A stretch of DNA of 64,000 bases from Halobacteriales archaeon QS_4_69_31 (GTDB lineage: Archaea > Halobacteriota > Halobacteria > Halobacteriales > Haloarculaceae): assembly GCA_003021655.1 (NCBI GenBank), contig PXRP01000031.1, positions 1-64,000 of the forward strand, read 5' to 3'. Under the pieces are notes generated by a model that saw only the letters and a program-made list of their open reading frames with translations, did not search any database and had not been told where the DNA came from. Every line of letters starts with the position of its first letter. The first letter of the stretch is position 1. This document shows, one piece after another, positions 41,188 to 49,850 of this stretch. Both the position numbers and the translations under genes were made by a program.

Positions 41188-43593
41188 ATGGCGACCGACG
41201 AACGCGAGGGCGGCTCCGACCGCATCGAGACTGTCGAGGCCGACGACGTCGACGCGGCGGACATCCTCGGGTCGGCCATCGAGCGCCAGGAGGACCCCTC
41301 GCTTTTGACCGGCGAGGCCGAGTACACCGACGACATCCAGCTCCCGGAGATGACCCACATGGCCATGCTCCGGAGCCAGTACGCCCACGCCCGCCTGGCG
41401 GACATCGACACCAGCGAGGCCGAGGAGATGGAGGGCGTCGTCGCGGTGTTCACCGCCGAGGACCTGGACGTCTCGGGGGCCCTCCCGGTGGGCTGGGATC
41501 TGGACTCGCTGCGCAACGTCGACAACCCGATCATGGTCGAGGACCGGATCCGCTACCAGGGCGACGTGCTGGCGCTGGTCGTCGCCGAGGAGCGCTACCA
41601 GGCACACGACGCCCTCGACGCGGTCGACGTCGAGTACGAGCGCCTGGAGGCCGTGACGGACCCGAGCGACGCCCTCGCGGAGGACGCGCCGGTCATCCAC
41701 GAGGAGGAGGGCACGAACGAGGCCTTCGACTGGGACATCGGCGACGCCGACGACACCGAGGCGGCCCTGGAGGCGGCCGACAACGTGGTCGAACTCGACG
41801 TGACCAACCAGCTTCTGATCCCCAACGCGATAGAGCCGCGGGCGGTCGTCGCCGACTACGACCCCTCGGACGACCTGCTGGACGTCCAGATGACCACCCA
41901 GAACCCGCACGTCCACCGGCTGCTGATGGCCGGCGTCATCGACCACCCCGAACACCGGATGCGGGTGCGCGCGCCCGACGTCGGCGGCGGGTTCGGCTCG
42001 AAGATCCACCACTACGCCGACGAGGCGCTGGTTTCGTGGGCCGCCAAACAGGTCGAACGCCCCGTCAAGTGGCAGGCCACCCGGACGGAGTCCTATCTCA
42101 CGGACGCCCAGGGCCGGGGCCACGAGACCCACGGCGAGATCGCCGTCGACGACGACGGGACGATCCGCGGGCTGTACGTCGACACCAAGGCCAACCTGGG
42201 GGCGTACCTCTCGACGTTCTCGCCGTCTATCCCGACGTACCTCTACGGGACGCTCCTGTCGGGCCAGTACGAGATCGACAACATCTACTGCGAGGTGACC
42301 GGCGCGTACACCAACGTCGTCCCGGTCGACGCCTACCGCGGGGCGGGCCGGCCCGAGGCGTCGTTCATCATCGAGCGACTGGTCAACCGGGCGGCCGACG
42401 CCGTCGACATGGACCCCGCCGAGATCCGCAAGAAGAACTTCCTCGACCCCGATGACTTCCCCTACGAGACGCCCGTCGCCATGGAGTACGACTCGGGCGA
42501 CTACCACAAGACGCTCGAACGGGCCATGGAGGCCGTCGGCTACGACGAGTTCCGCGAGCGCCAGGAGCAGGCCCGCGAGGAAGGCCGCTACCTCGGCATC
42601 GGCTTCTCGTGTTACATCGAGGCCTGCGGCATCGCGCCGTCGGAGCTCGTCGGCGAACTCGGCGCCGGCGCCGGCCTCTGGGAGAGCGGCCTCGTCCGCT
42701 TTACCCCGTCGGGGACCGTGCGTGCCATGTCCGGCAGTTCCGGCCACGGCCAGGGCCACGATACCACCTTCTCGCAGATCCTCGCGAACGAACTCGGCGT
42801 CGACTACGACGACATCGAGGTCGTCGAGGGCGACACCGACGCCATCCCGCAGGGGATGGGCACCTACGGCTCGCGCAGCGCCGCGGTCGGGGGCTCGGCG
42901 CTGGTCGAGAGCGCGCGGAAGGTCGTCGAGAAGGCACGAAAGATCGCCGCCCACCAGTTAGAGGCTGACCCCGAGGACGTCGAGTTCGAAGCGGGCGAGT
43001 TCCAGGTCGCGGGCGCGCCCGACCGGTCGACGTCCATCCAGGACGTCTCGCTGGAGGCGTATCTCGCCCACGACATCCCCGACGACATGGAACCGGGGCT
43101 GGAGGCGACGACCTTCTACGACCCGAGCAACTTCGTGTTCCCGTTCGGGACCCACGTCGCGGTCGTCGAGGTCGACCCCGACACCGGCGAGGTCGCGTTC
43201 GAGGACTACGTCGCCGTCGACGACGTGGGCAACCAGATCAACCCGAAGATCGTCGAGGGCCAGATCCACGGCGGCATCGCCCAGGGGGTCGGCCAGGCCC
43301 TCTTCGAGGGCGCCGAGTACGACGACAACGGCCAGCTCGTGACGGGGTCGATGCAGGACTACGCGGTCCCCAAGTCGTTCCACGTCCCGGAGATGGAGAC
43401 CGAGAGCACGGTGACGCCCTCGCCGGAGAACCCGCTTGGCGTCAAGGGCGTCGGCGAGGCCGGCACCATTGCCGCGCCCCAGGCCATCGTCAACGCGGTC
43501 GTGGACGCCCTGGAGCCGCTGGGGGTCGACCACATCGAGATGCCGCTGACGAACGAACGTGTCTGGCGGGCCGCCGGGGGAGGTGACGACTGA
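41188..43593 (+). CDS. coxL: Molybdenum hydroxylase large (Mo-binding) subunit, CoxL form II-like
   Basis: About 800 residues; GTG 41179, overlapping coxS, is an alternative start. Xanthine-oxidase family: SAIERQEDPSLLTGEAEYTDD, GGGFGSKIHHYADE, and the active-site loop AYRGAGRPEASF (about 382-393). This loop is the form II/putative CODH signature, not the AYxCSFR of genuine CO dehydrogenase. Then SGSSGHGQGHDTTFSQI and catalytic Glu in GVGEAGTIAAP. It hydroxylates a C-H bond of an unknown (aromatic, heterocyclic or aldehyde) substrate with Mo-cytosine-dinucleotide cofactor. Confidence 0.95.
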   Translation: MATDEREGGSDRIETVEADDVDAADILGSAIERQEDPSLLTGEAEYTDDIQLPEMTHMAMLRSQYAHARLADIDTSEAEEMEGVVAVFTAEDLDVSGALPVGWDLDSLRNVDNPIMVEDRIRYQGDVLALVVAEERYQAHDALDAVDVEYERLEAVTDPSDALAEDAPVIHEEEGTNEAFDWDIGDADDTEAALEAADNVVELDVTNQLLIPNAIEPRAVVADYDPSDDLLDVQMTTQNPHVHRLLMAGVIDHPEHRMRVRAPDVGGGFGSKIHHYADEALVSWAAKQVERPVKWQATRTESYLTDAQGRGHETHGEIAVDDDGTIRGLYVDTKANLGAYLSTFSPSIPTYLYGTLLSGQYEIDNIYCEVTGAYTNVVPVDAYRGAGRPEASFIIERLVNRAADAVDMDPAEIRKKNFLDPDDFPYETPVAMEYDSGDYHKTLERAMEAVGYDEFRERQEQAREEGRYLGIGFSCYIEACGIAPSELVGELGAGAGLWESGLVRFTPSGTVRAMSGSSGHGQGHDTTFSQILANELGVDYDDIEVVEGDTDAIPQGMGTYGSRSAAVGGSALVESARKVVEKARKIAAHQLEADPEDVEFEAGEFQVAGAPDRSTSIQDVSLEAYLAHDIPDDMEPGLEATTFYDPSNFVFPFGTHVAVVEVDPDTGEVAFEDYVAVDDVGNQINPKIVEGQIHGGIAQGVGQALFEGAEYDDNGQLVTGSMQDYAVPKSFHVPEMETESTVTPSPENPLGVKGVGEAGTIAAPQAIVNAVVDALEPLGVDHIEMPLTNERVWRAAGGGDD

Positions 43594-44468
43594 TGTACCC
43601 CGACCAGTTCGAGTTCCACCGCGCCGACAGCGTCTCGGAGGCGGTCGAACTGCTCGCGGACAACCCCGACGCCGAACTCATCGCGGGCGGTCACAGCCTG
43701 CTGCCGACGATGAAGTCGGGGCTGGCCAGCCCCGACGCGCTGGTCGACATCAGCGACCTCGACGGGCTCTCGGGCGTCGAGCGCAACGGCGAGGTGACCC
43801 ACCTCGGCGCGATGACGACCTACGCGACCGTCGCGGACGACGACGACCTCTGGGAGGACGCGACGGTCGTCGCCGAGGCCGCGAGCCAGGTCGGCGACCG
43901 TCAGGTCCGCAACCGCGGCACGGTCGGGGGCAACATCGCCCACGCCGACCCCGCATCGGACCTGCCGGCGGCGATGCTCGCGGCGAACGCGACCGTCCAC
44001 GTCCACGGTCCCGACGGCGAGCGCTCGGTCGAGATCGACGACTTCTTCCAGGGCATGTACGCTACCGCCGCTGGCGAGGAGGGGGTCGTCACCGGCATCG
44101 ACGTGCCAGAGGAGGGCGAGAACACCGCCAGCGCCTACGTGAAAAAGCCCGCCCCGGCGTCGGGCTACGCGCTGGTCGGCGTCGCCGCCCGCCTCACCTT
44201 CGACGGCGACGAGGTCACTGACGCGCGGATCGCCGCCAACGGCGTGATGGACCACGGCACCCGGCTCCCGGCCGCCGAGGACGCCATCGAAGGCGAGTCC
44301 GTCGACGCGGACGCCGTCGCCGTGGCCGGGGACGCGGCCGGGGACTCGCTCGACGAGTACATGGTGATGGAAGACCAGCAGGCCTCCCAGGAGTTCCGGC
44401 TCCAGTTGCTGTCGGCCTACACCGAGCGGGCGCTCGAGACCGTCGGCGAACGCGCCGGGCATATGTAG
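43593..44468 (+). CDS. coxM: Molybdenum hydroxylase FAD (medium) subunit
   Basis: 291 residues. FAD-binding motifs AGGHSLLPTMK (about 31-41) and TVGGNIAHADPASDLPA (about 109-125) as in CoxM/CutM. It accepts electrons from CoxS. The ATG overlaps the coxL stop (TGATG). The order S-L-M is that of form II clusters. Confidence 0.95.
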   Translation: MYPDQFEFHRADSVSEAVELLADNPDAELIAGGHSLLPTMKSGLASPDALVDISDLDGLSGVERNGEVTHLGAMTTYATVADDDDLWEDATVVAEAASQVGDRQVRNRGTVGGNIAHADPASDLPAAMLAANATVHVHGPDGERSVEIDDFFQGMYATAAGEEGVVTGIDVPEEGENTASAYVKKPAPASGYALVGVAARLTFDGDEVTDARIAANGVMDHGTRLPAAEDAIEGESVDADAVAVAGDAAGDSLDEYMVMEDQQASQEFRLQLLSAYTERALETVGERAGHM

Positions 44469-44490
44469 CCCCCGCTCGTATCAGCCATCG

Positions 44491-45657
44491 ATGGGCGACG
44501 ACACAGGGCAGTCGAACGACGACGCGGGCGACGACCCGGCCCCGGCAGGGAGGGCCGAGGAGTCGTCGCCGGGAGCGAACAGCACGACCAGCGGGCGAAC
44601 CGACGGGAGCGCGGCGCTGCCCGACGGCGGCCGGGCGGCGCCGTTCGCGGACCTGACCGCCGAGGAGTTAGAAGCCGTCTTCGAGGCGGCCGACTACGTC
44701 GCCGAGGAAGAGATCGTCACGACCGTCCTGCTCGCGCTCAGGCTGGGCAAGCCGCTGCTCGTCGAGGGCGAACCCGGCGCCGGCAAGACCGAACTGGCGA
44801 AGGTACTCGCCGAGGGACTGGGCGAGGAACTCGTCCGCCTGCAGTGTTACGAGGGACTGGCCGCCGAGAACGCCCTCTACGAGTGGAACTACACCAAGCA
44901 ACTGCTGGCCGTCCAGGCCAGGGAGGGCGACGGGAGCGGGACCGCCGCGACCGGCGACGCAAGCGCGAGCGGCACCGACGAGGGCGCAACGAGGGGCGGA
45001 CGCGAGACGGTATTCAGCGAGGAGTTCCTGCTGGAGCGGCCGCTGTTGCGGGCGCTCCGGAGCGAGGGCGGGGCGCCGCCGGTGCTCCTGATAGACGAGG
45101 TCGACCGCGCCGACGAGGAGTTCGAGGCGCTCCTGCTGGAGGTGCTGTCGGACTTCCAGGTCTCGGTGCCGGAACTCGGGACCGTTCGGGCGCCGACGCC
45201 GCCGGTGGTGGTGATCACCTCGAACCGGACGCGCGCGCTGAGCGACGCGCTCAAGCGGCGGTGTCTCTACCTCTACGTCGAACCCCCGAGCTACGAGAAG
45301 GAACGCGAGATCGTCCGCCGGAAGGTCCCGGAACTGGACGCCGCCGTCGCGGCGGAACTCTGCGGGATCACCGGCCGACTCCGGGAGGAGCCGCTACTCA
45401 AACAGCCGGGCGTCGCCGAGACGCTGGACCTGGCGCGGGGGCTGGCGGCCCTGCGCGCCGACGAGGACGGCCACGTCGACCACGGGGAACTCCGGACCGT
45501 CCTCGGGACCGTCCTGAAGGAAGCCGAGGACGTCGAGCGGGTCGACGAGGACCTGCTCGACGAACTCGTGGCGGCGGGCGTCGAAGCGCGCGCGAGCGCC
45601 GACGGCGCCGGCGACGGCGAACCGGCCGCCGGCACGGGCGCCGGGAACGACCCCTGA
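44491..45657 (+). CDS. coxD: CoxD-type MoxR AAA+ ATPase
   Basis: 388 residues. A ~50-residue low-complexity N terminus precedes the AAA+ core: Walker A GEPGAGKTEL (about 90-99), Walker B VLLIDEVDRADEEFEALLLE, sensor VVITSNRTRALSDALKRRCLYLY. Between them a Gly/Thr/Ala-rich insertion (about 147-170, DGSGTAATGDASASGTDEG) replaces the usual short loop. CoxD-like chaperones assemble the Mo active site together with the VWA protein encoded next. Confidence 0.92.
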   Translation: MGDDTGQSNDDAGDDPAPAGRAEESSPGANSTTSGRTDGSAALPDGGRAAPFADLTAEELEAVFEAADYVAEEEIVTTVLLALRLGKPLLVEGEPGAGKTELAKVLAEGLGEELVRLQCYEGLAAENALYEWNYTKQLLAVQAREGDGSGTAATGDASASGTDEGATRGGRETVFSEEFLLERPLLRALRSEGGAPPVLLIDEVDRADEEFEALLLEVLSDFQVSVPELGTVRAPTPPVVVITSNRTRALSDALKRRCLYLYVEPPSYEKEREIVRRKVPELDAAVAAELCGITGRLREEPLLKQPGVAETLDLARGLAALRADEDGHVDHGELRTVLGTVLKEAEDVERVDEDLLDELVAAGVEARASADGAGDGEPAAGTGAGNDP

Positions 45658-45658
45658 C

Positions 45659-47086
45659 ATGGCACGCGAGGACGTCGACCCGGACGCGTTCGTGGCGGCC
45701 CGCGACGAGACGGTCGAGGCCGTCGTCGAGTTCGCCCGCTCGCTCCGGGCCGCGGGCGTGACGGTGCCGGCCAACGCCGCCGTCGTCGCCTCGCGGGCGC
45801 TGGCCGCGGTCGGGCTCGCACACCGCGGGCGCGTCCGGGCGGCGATGCAGGCGACGCTCGTCACCCGCCAGGAGGACTTAGAGACCTTCGATGCGCTGTT
45901 CGAGCGGTTCTGGAAGAAGCTACGCTCGGCCGGCCGGGAGCCGCCCGAGGTACTCGAGGAGCTGGCCGACGCCGCGAAGCCCTTCGACGACCCGGGGGGC
46001 GTCGACCCCGGGGCGGCCGACCACGACGGAACCGACGCCGAGGCGGTCGAGGAGTGGGTCGACGAGGGGACGGACGCGGGGCGGTCCCGGACACAGTTTG
46101 CGGGGGCGGCCGACGAGTCCGTACTCGACGCGGGCGAGGCGACCTGGGCCCGCTACAGCCCATCCGGTCGGTCCGAAGCGGTCTCCGGGACGCCCGTGAC
46201 GCGCGGCTACGACCTGGCGGACCCGGTCGCACGGCTGACGCGGGCGCTCGCGACCCTGCCGGGGCGGCGGCGCGAGGCGGCGACGAGCGGCCAGTTCGTC
46301 GACGCGCGGCGCGCGCTCCGGGCGAGTTTCCAGACCGGCGGCGTCGTTGCCTCGGTCCCCGAATCCGACCCGGCGGACAGCGGCGTCCGCGGGGTCGTCC
46401 TCGTGGACGTGAGCCAGTCCGTCCTCGACAGCATCGACAGGGCGTTTCTGCTGGAGTGGCTGCGCCTGCTGGTCGAGGAGTGGCGGTCGACGCGGATGTT
46501 TTTCTTCGATACGGACGTGCGCGAGGTGACCGCCGCGTTCGACGAGCGGACGGTCGGCGACGTGACGGACGCGCTCGCGGCCGCCGAGGCCGAGTGGGGC
46601 GGCGGCACGCGCATCGGCCACGCGCTAGCACGCGTCAGGGACGACTTCCCCGACGCGGTCGACCGGCGGACGGTCGTGGTCGCCGTCAGTGACGGCCTCG
46701 AACGCGGGACCGTGAGCGACCTGGCGGCCGGCGCCGCGTGGGTCTCGCGGCGCGCCCGACTGTTCCTGTGGCTGAACCCGCTGGCGGCCAGCCCGGAGTA
46801 CGAGCCGGTCGCGCGGGGGATGGCCGCCGCCCTGCCGGCGGTCGACGGCCTCTTCGCGTTCGCCGGTCCCGACGACGTCCGCGAACTCGCGCGCCAGCTC
46901 GACCGCAACGACCGGACGCGCCTCGGATACGAGTACGACTCCCGCCGGTCGGGAGACGCCACGGCCGTCACCGACGGCGGCCGGGCGGTCCCGGTCGGGC
47001 GAGCGCTCCGGGCGGCGTGGGGGCCGAGCGGCCGCGAGAGAACCCGAACAGCTACAATGAGAGAGCGACACACACACGAACGATGA
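45659..47086 (+). CDS. coxE: CoxE-type VWA domain protein
   Basis: 475 residues, starting 1 nt after coxD. The N-terminal helical domain (AREDVDPDAFVAARDE, RRGRVRAAMQATLVTRQEDL) is followed by an acidic linker and a C-terminal VWA domain with the MIDAS motif DVSQSVLDS (about 254-262) and RTVVVAVSDGLERG. CoxE works with CoxD in maturing the Mo centre. The stop overlaps the start of coxF (ATGA). Confidence 0.9.
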   Translation: MAREDVDPDAFVAARDETVEAVVEFARSLRAAGVTVPANAAVVASRALAAVGLAHRGRVRAAMQATLVTRQEDLETFDALFERFWKKLRSAGREPPEVLEELADAAKPFDDPGGVDPGAADHDGTDAEAVEEWVDEGTDAGRSRTQFAGAADESVLDAGEATWARYSPSGRSEAVSGTPVTRGYDLADPVARLTRALATLPGRRREAATSGQFVDARRALRASFQTGGVVASVPESDPADSGVRGVVLVDVSQSVLDSIDRAFLLEWLRLLVEEWRSTRMFFFDTDVREVTAAFDERTVGDVTDALAAAEAEWGGGTRIGHALARVRDDFPDAVDRRTVVVAVSDGLERGTVSDLAAGAAWVSRRARLFLWLNPLAASPEYEPVARGMAAALPAVDGLFAFAGPDDVRELARQLDRNDRTRLGYEYDSRRSGDATAVTDGGRAVPVGRALRAAWGPSGRERTRTATMRERHTHER

Positions 47087-48228
47087 ACGGACAACGACCA
47101 CCACACGATGACGACTGGAGCGTCCCGGAGACGGTCGTGATGGACAACCTCCGGGCGGCGCTGGCGGAAGGCAGGCCCGGCGTCGTCGCCACCATCTCGG
47201 CCGTCGAGGGCAGCGCATACCGCCGCCCGGGCGCGAAGATGCTCGTCGACGACGAGCAGGGCGTCGGCTCTATCACCGCCGGCTGTCTCGAAGACGAGGT
47301 CGTCAGTCTCGCCGAGGAGGTCCTCGCGTCCGGCGAGCCACGGCTCGAACGCTTCGATCTGACCGACGACGAGGAGTGGGGGCTGGGGCTGGGCTGTAAC
47401 GGCGTCATCGACCTGCTGCTGGAACCGCTGGACGACCGGTTCGCCCGACTCGCCCAGCGGTACGCCGACGGCGAGGACGGCCTCGCGCTCGCGGTCACCG
47501 ACCCCGGGGACTCCGACCTGTCGGTCGGGGACCGGGCCGACGCCCCGGACGGCGACCTCTCGACGGTCGACCGCCTCCCGGCGTGGCTGGTCGACGGCCT
47601 CGCCGACCGCGCGGCGGACCTCTACGACCGCGGCAAGTCGGTGACGCTCACCGTCGACGGGCCCGACGGTGAGGTGCGGGTGTTCGTCGACCCGGTGCTG
47701 GCGCCGCCGGAGCTGTATGTCTTCGGCAGCGGCAACGACGCCAAGCCGGTGAGCGAACTCGCCGCCAAGGCCGACTTCCGGGTGACCGTCGTCGCCTTCC
47801 GGGGCGGCCGGGCCGACCCCGAGGCGTTCCCGGGCGCCGACAGGGTCGTCTCCGCGTCCGCGCCGCGCGTGGCCGAGGAACTCGAATTCGACGCGGACAC
47901 CTACGCCGTCGTGATGAGCCACAACTTCGTCGACGACCGGATGGCTGTCGAATCGCTGCTGGAGACGCCGACCCCCTACATCGGTCTCATGGGCCCGGAC
48001 TCGCGGTTCGAACGGCTCCGCAACGACCTCGCCGACGCCGACCGTCCCCTCACCGACGCGGACCTGGACCGCCTGTACGCCCCCATCGGCCTCGACCTCG
48101 GCGGCGGCGCGCCCTACCAGATCGCCACGAGCATCGTCTCCGAAGTCCTGGCCGTCCACAACGGCCGCCAGCCCCGCCACCTCCGGGAGCGCAAGTCGCC
48201 GATCCACGGCCGACTGGAGGCGGAGTGA
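47083..48228 (+). CDS. coxF: XdhC/CoxF family Mo-hydroxylase maturation factor
   Basis: 381 residues from ATG 47083 in an ATGA overlap with coxE. XdhC N-domain: VATISAVEGSAYRRPGAKML, and the Cys in GSITAGCLEDEVV; the C-terminal Rossmann domain includes VFGSGNDAKPVSELA, YAVVMSHNFVDDRMA, YIGLMGPDSRFERL and APIGLDLGGGAPYQIA. XdhC-type proteins carry and sulfurate Mo cofactor for insertion into the large subunit. Last gene of the operon; a 26-bp tandem array starts 12 bp after its stop. Confidence 0.92.
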   Translation: MNGQRPPHDDDWSVPETVVMDNLRAALAEGRPGVVATISAVEGSAYRRPGAKMLVDDEQGVGSITAGCLEDEVVSLAEEVLASGEPRLERFDLTDDEEWGLGLGCNGVIDLLLEPLDDRFARLAQRYADGEDGLALAVTDPGDSDLSVGDRADAPDGDLSTVDRLPAWLVDGLADRAADLYDRGKSVTLTVDGPDGEVRVFVDPVLAPPELYVFGSGNDAKPVSELAAKADFRVTVVAFRGGRADPEAFPGADRVVSASAPRVAEELEFDADTYAVVMSHNFVDDRMAVESLLETPTPYIGLMGPDSRFERLRNDLADADRPLTDADLDRLYAPIGLDLGGGAPYQIATSIVSEVLAVHNGRQPRHLRERKSPIHGRLEAE

Positions 48229-48240
48229 GCCCCGCCACCG

Positions 48241-48318
48241 GCGCGGCCCCGACCGGCCGCCCCCCAGCGCGGGTCCGACCGGCCGCCCCCCAGCGCGGGT
48301 CCGACCGGCCGCCCCCCG
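48241..48318. repeat. 26-bp tandem repeat (3 copies) after coxF
   Basis: Three near-identical units (48241, 48267, 48293), each ending CGACCGGCCGCCCCCC plus one base; the first copy differs at two positions. Confidence 0.85.
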
Positions 48319-48390
48319 GCGTCGACGTGCCCGACCACCGACCGACGGTGACCGCCGCCTCGCTTCCGGATATAGTTTCGAAATTTATGT

Positions 48391-48430
48391 TTTCGTCGTA
48401 AGTTCGATATTTTCGTCGTAAGTTCTATAT
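48391..48430. repeat. 20-bp direct repeat in an AT-rich segment
   Basis: 48391-48410 and 48411-48430 both read TTTCGTCGTAAGTTC then GATAT or TATAT (one mismatch). They lie in the 696-bp gene-free region 48229-48924, which otherwise holds the 26-bp array, an inverted repeat (48782-48830) and no gene I can support. Confidence 0.7.
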
Positions 48431-48781
48431 TCCTATATATTCGAACCGGCCGGACCGACCGCGATCGAACCCGGGTCCGGCGGTCGGGCTCGGCCGCGAC
48501 CGGGCCGGAGAGAGGGCGGCACCCGACACGAACTGATAGCCCCGGAGCTCCCGAGTTTCCACCGTGACGCGTTCGTGGCCGTCAGCGTCGCCTCGCACCG
48601 TGGTCGTCGCCTCGAACCGGAGTCGTCACCTCGCACCCGAGTCGAACCGACGCAGGAATATGGACTCACAGAGCCTGAGACGGCCATCCGCGTCGTGAGA
48701 AGGTCCGTCGGGCGGGTCGCCGCGGGAAGGGACCGCGCCCACTTAGGACGCCCACCGGTCCACGGTCGCGGGGTTCGAGAT

Positions 48782-48830
48782 CCGATACGTTTCACTCTTG
48801 TTTATTGTATTTGAATCTGAAACGTATCGG
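48782..48830. promoter_or_regulatory. Perfect 13-bp inverted repeat upstream of the DUF2071 gene
   Basis: CCGATACGTTTCA (48782-48794) is repeated inverted as TGAAACGTATCGG (48818-48830), flanking 23 AT-rich nt with TTTATTGTAT. The arms look like a regulator site bracketing a promoter. A second hairpin, TGGGG/CCCCA, lies at 48890-48909 just before the gene. Confidence 0.55.
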
Positions 48831-48924
48831 CCGCGTCGGTACCCGAGCGGGTGGAAACCGGCCCCGGCGGCGACGGGGCCTCGAAAGGACTTAGTGGGGA
48901 CTCCCCAAGTGCTAGTGGAGAACG

Positions 48925-49701
48925 ATGCCGGTGCTCACAGTGACCGGCCGTGACGTGCTGTTCGTCCACTGGCCGGTCGACCCCGAGAGTCTGGCCGCGT
49001 CGGTGCCCGACGCGCTCGCCGTCGAGACGTTCGACGGGTCGGCCTGGGTGAGCGCGCTCGCGCTGGAGAACCGCTCGGTCGCTCCCGGGTCGGGCCGCCT
49101 GTCCGCGGGCGTCACGGGCGGCTTCCCACAGCTCAATCTCAGGACCTACGTGACGGTGGACGGCGAGCCGGGCGTCTACTTCCTCTCGCTGGACACTGGG
49201 AGTCGCGCCGCCGCGGCGGTCGGCCGGCGCGCGTTCGGCCTCCCCTTCCGCCACGCACGGATGCGGCTGACGCGTCGCGACGGGACGGTGACGTTCCGGA
49301 GCCGACGGTCCGGCACGACCGACCCGTCGGCCCTGTTCCAGGCCCGGTACCGGCCCCGCGGGGAGCCCTCCCGGGCCGAGGACGGGAGTCTGGCGGCGTT
49401 CTGTATCGAACACATCCGCTACTACCTCCCGGTAGCGGAGGACCGCCGGGTCGGCCCGCGCCGGCCGGCCGGCGCCGGGGACGGCGTCTACGTCGGGACG
49501 ATCGAGCGCGAACCGTGGGAACTGCGCCCGGTCTCGGCGACGGTCCGCCGGACCACCCTGCTGGAGGTCGCCGGCCTCCCGGCGCCGTCGGGCGAGGCCG
49601 TCGTCCACTACAGCCCGGGGTTCGAGATGGGCGTCGAACCGGTCGACTGGCGACCCGCCCCCGAGTCCGCGTCGGACGCCCGCCGCGAGCGGTCGACCTG
49701 A
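48925..49701 (+). CDS. DUF2071 (YqjF-like) family protein
   Basis: 258 residues. Matches the DUF2071/acetoacetate-decarboxylase-like fold: DVLFVHWPVDPESLAASVPDAL (quoted in parts: FVHWPVDPESL), FPQLNLRTYV, GVYFLSLD, AFGLPFRHARM, and FCIEHIRYYLP. The Lys of true acetoacetate decarboxylase is not evident. Function is unknown; these proteins often accompany oxidative metabolism. Likely transcribed from the promoter inside the inverted repeat upstream. Confidence 0.85.
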   Translation: MPVLTVTGRDVLFVHWPVDPESLAASVPDALAVETFDGSAWVSALALENRSVAPGSGRLSAGVTGGFPQLNLRTYVTVDGEPGVYFLSLDTGSRAAAAVGRRAFGLPFRHARMRLTRRDGTVTFRSRRSGTTDPSALFQARYRPRGEPSRAEDGSLAAFCIEHIRYYLPVAEDRRVGPRRPAGAGDGVYVGTIEREPWELRPVSATVRRTTLLEVAGLPAPSGEAVVHYSPGFEMGVEPVDWRPAPESASDARRERST

Positions 49702-49738
49702 ACTGTCGCCGGTCGCGGTCGGCGCCTGCGGGAGGCGG

Positions 49739-49850
49739 TCAGGCGCGTCGCTCGGCCGCGGCGCGCTCGGTCGCGTCGGCGACGGCCGCGACCTGTTCGC
49801 CCAGAAGCAGTGGGCCGACGGCGACACCACCGGCGTCAGGCCGGTCGCTC
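49739..49850 (-). pseudogene. Short coding scrap downstream of pyrD
   Basis: On the minus strand DAGGVAVGPLLLGEQVAA then VADATERAAAERRA-stop shows clear coding bias but has no start codon and lies in a different frame from pyrD. It looks like the last ~35 codons of a lost gene. Family not recognised. Confidence 0.3.

Noticed and set aside
41095-42954. 619-residue minus-strand open frame
   Set aside because: Antisense of coxL; composition is His/Arg/Val-rich without motifs.
41188-43593. Genuine aerobic CO dehydrogenase (form I)
   Set aside because: The active-site loop is AYRGAGR rather than AYxCSFR and the subunit order is S-L-M, so CO oxidation should not be assumed.
48229-48924. Replication origin suggested by AT-rich direct and inverted repeats
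   Set aside because: No orc1/cdc6 gene is adjacent and no recognisable origin recognition boxes were seen.
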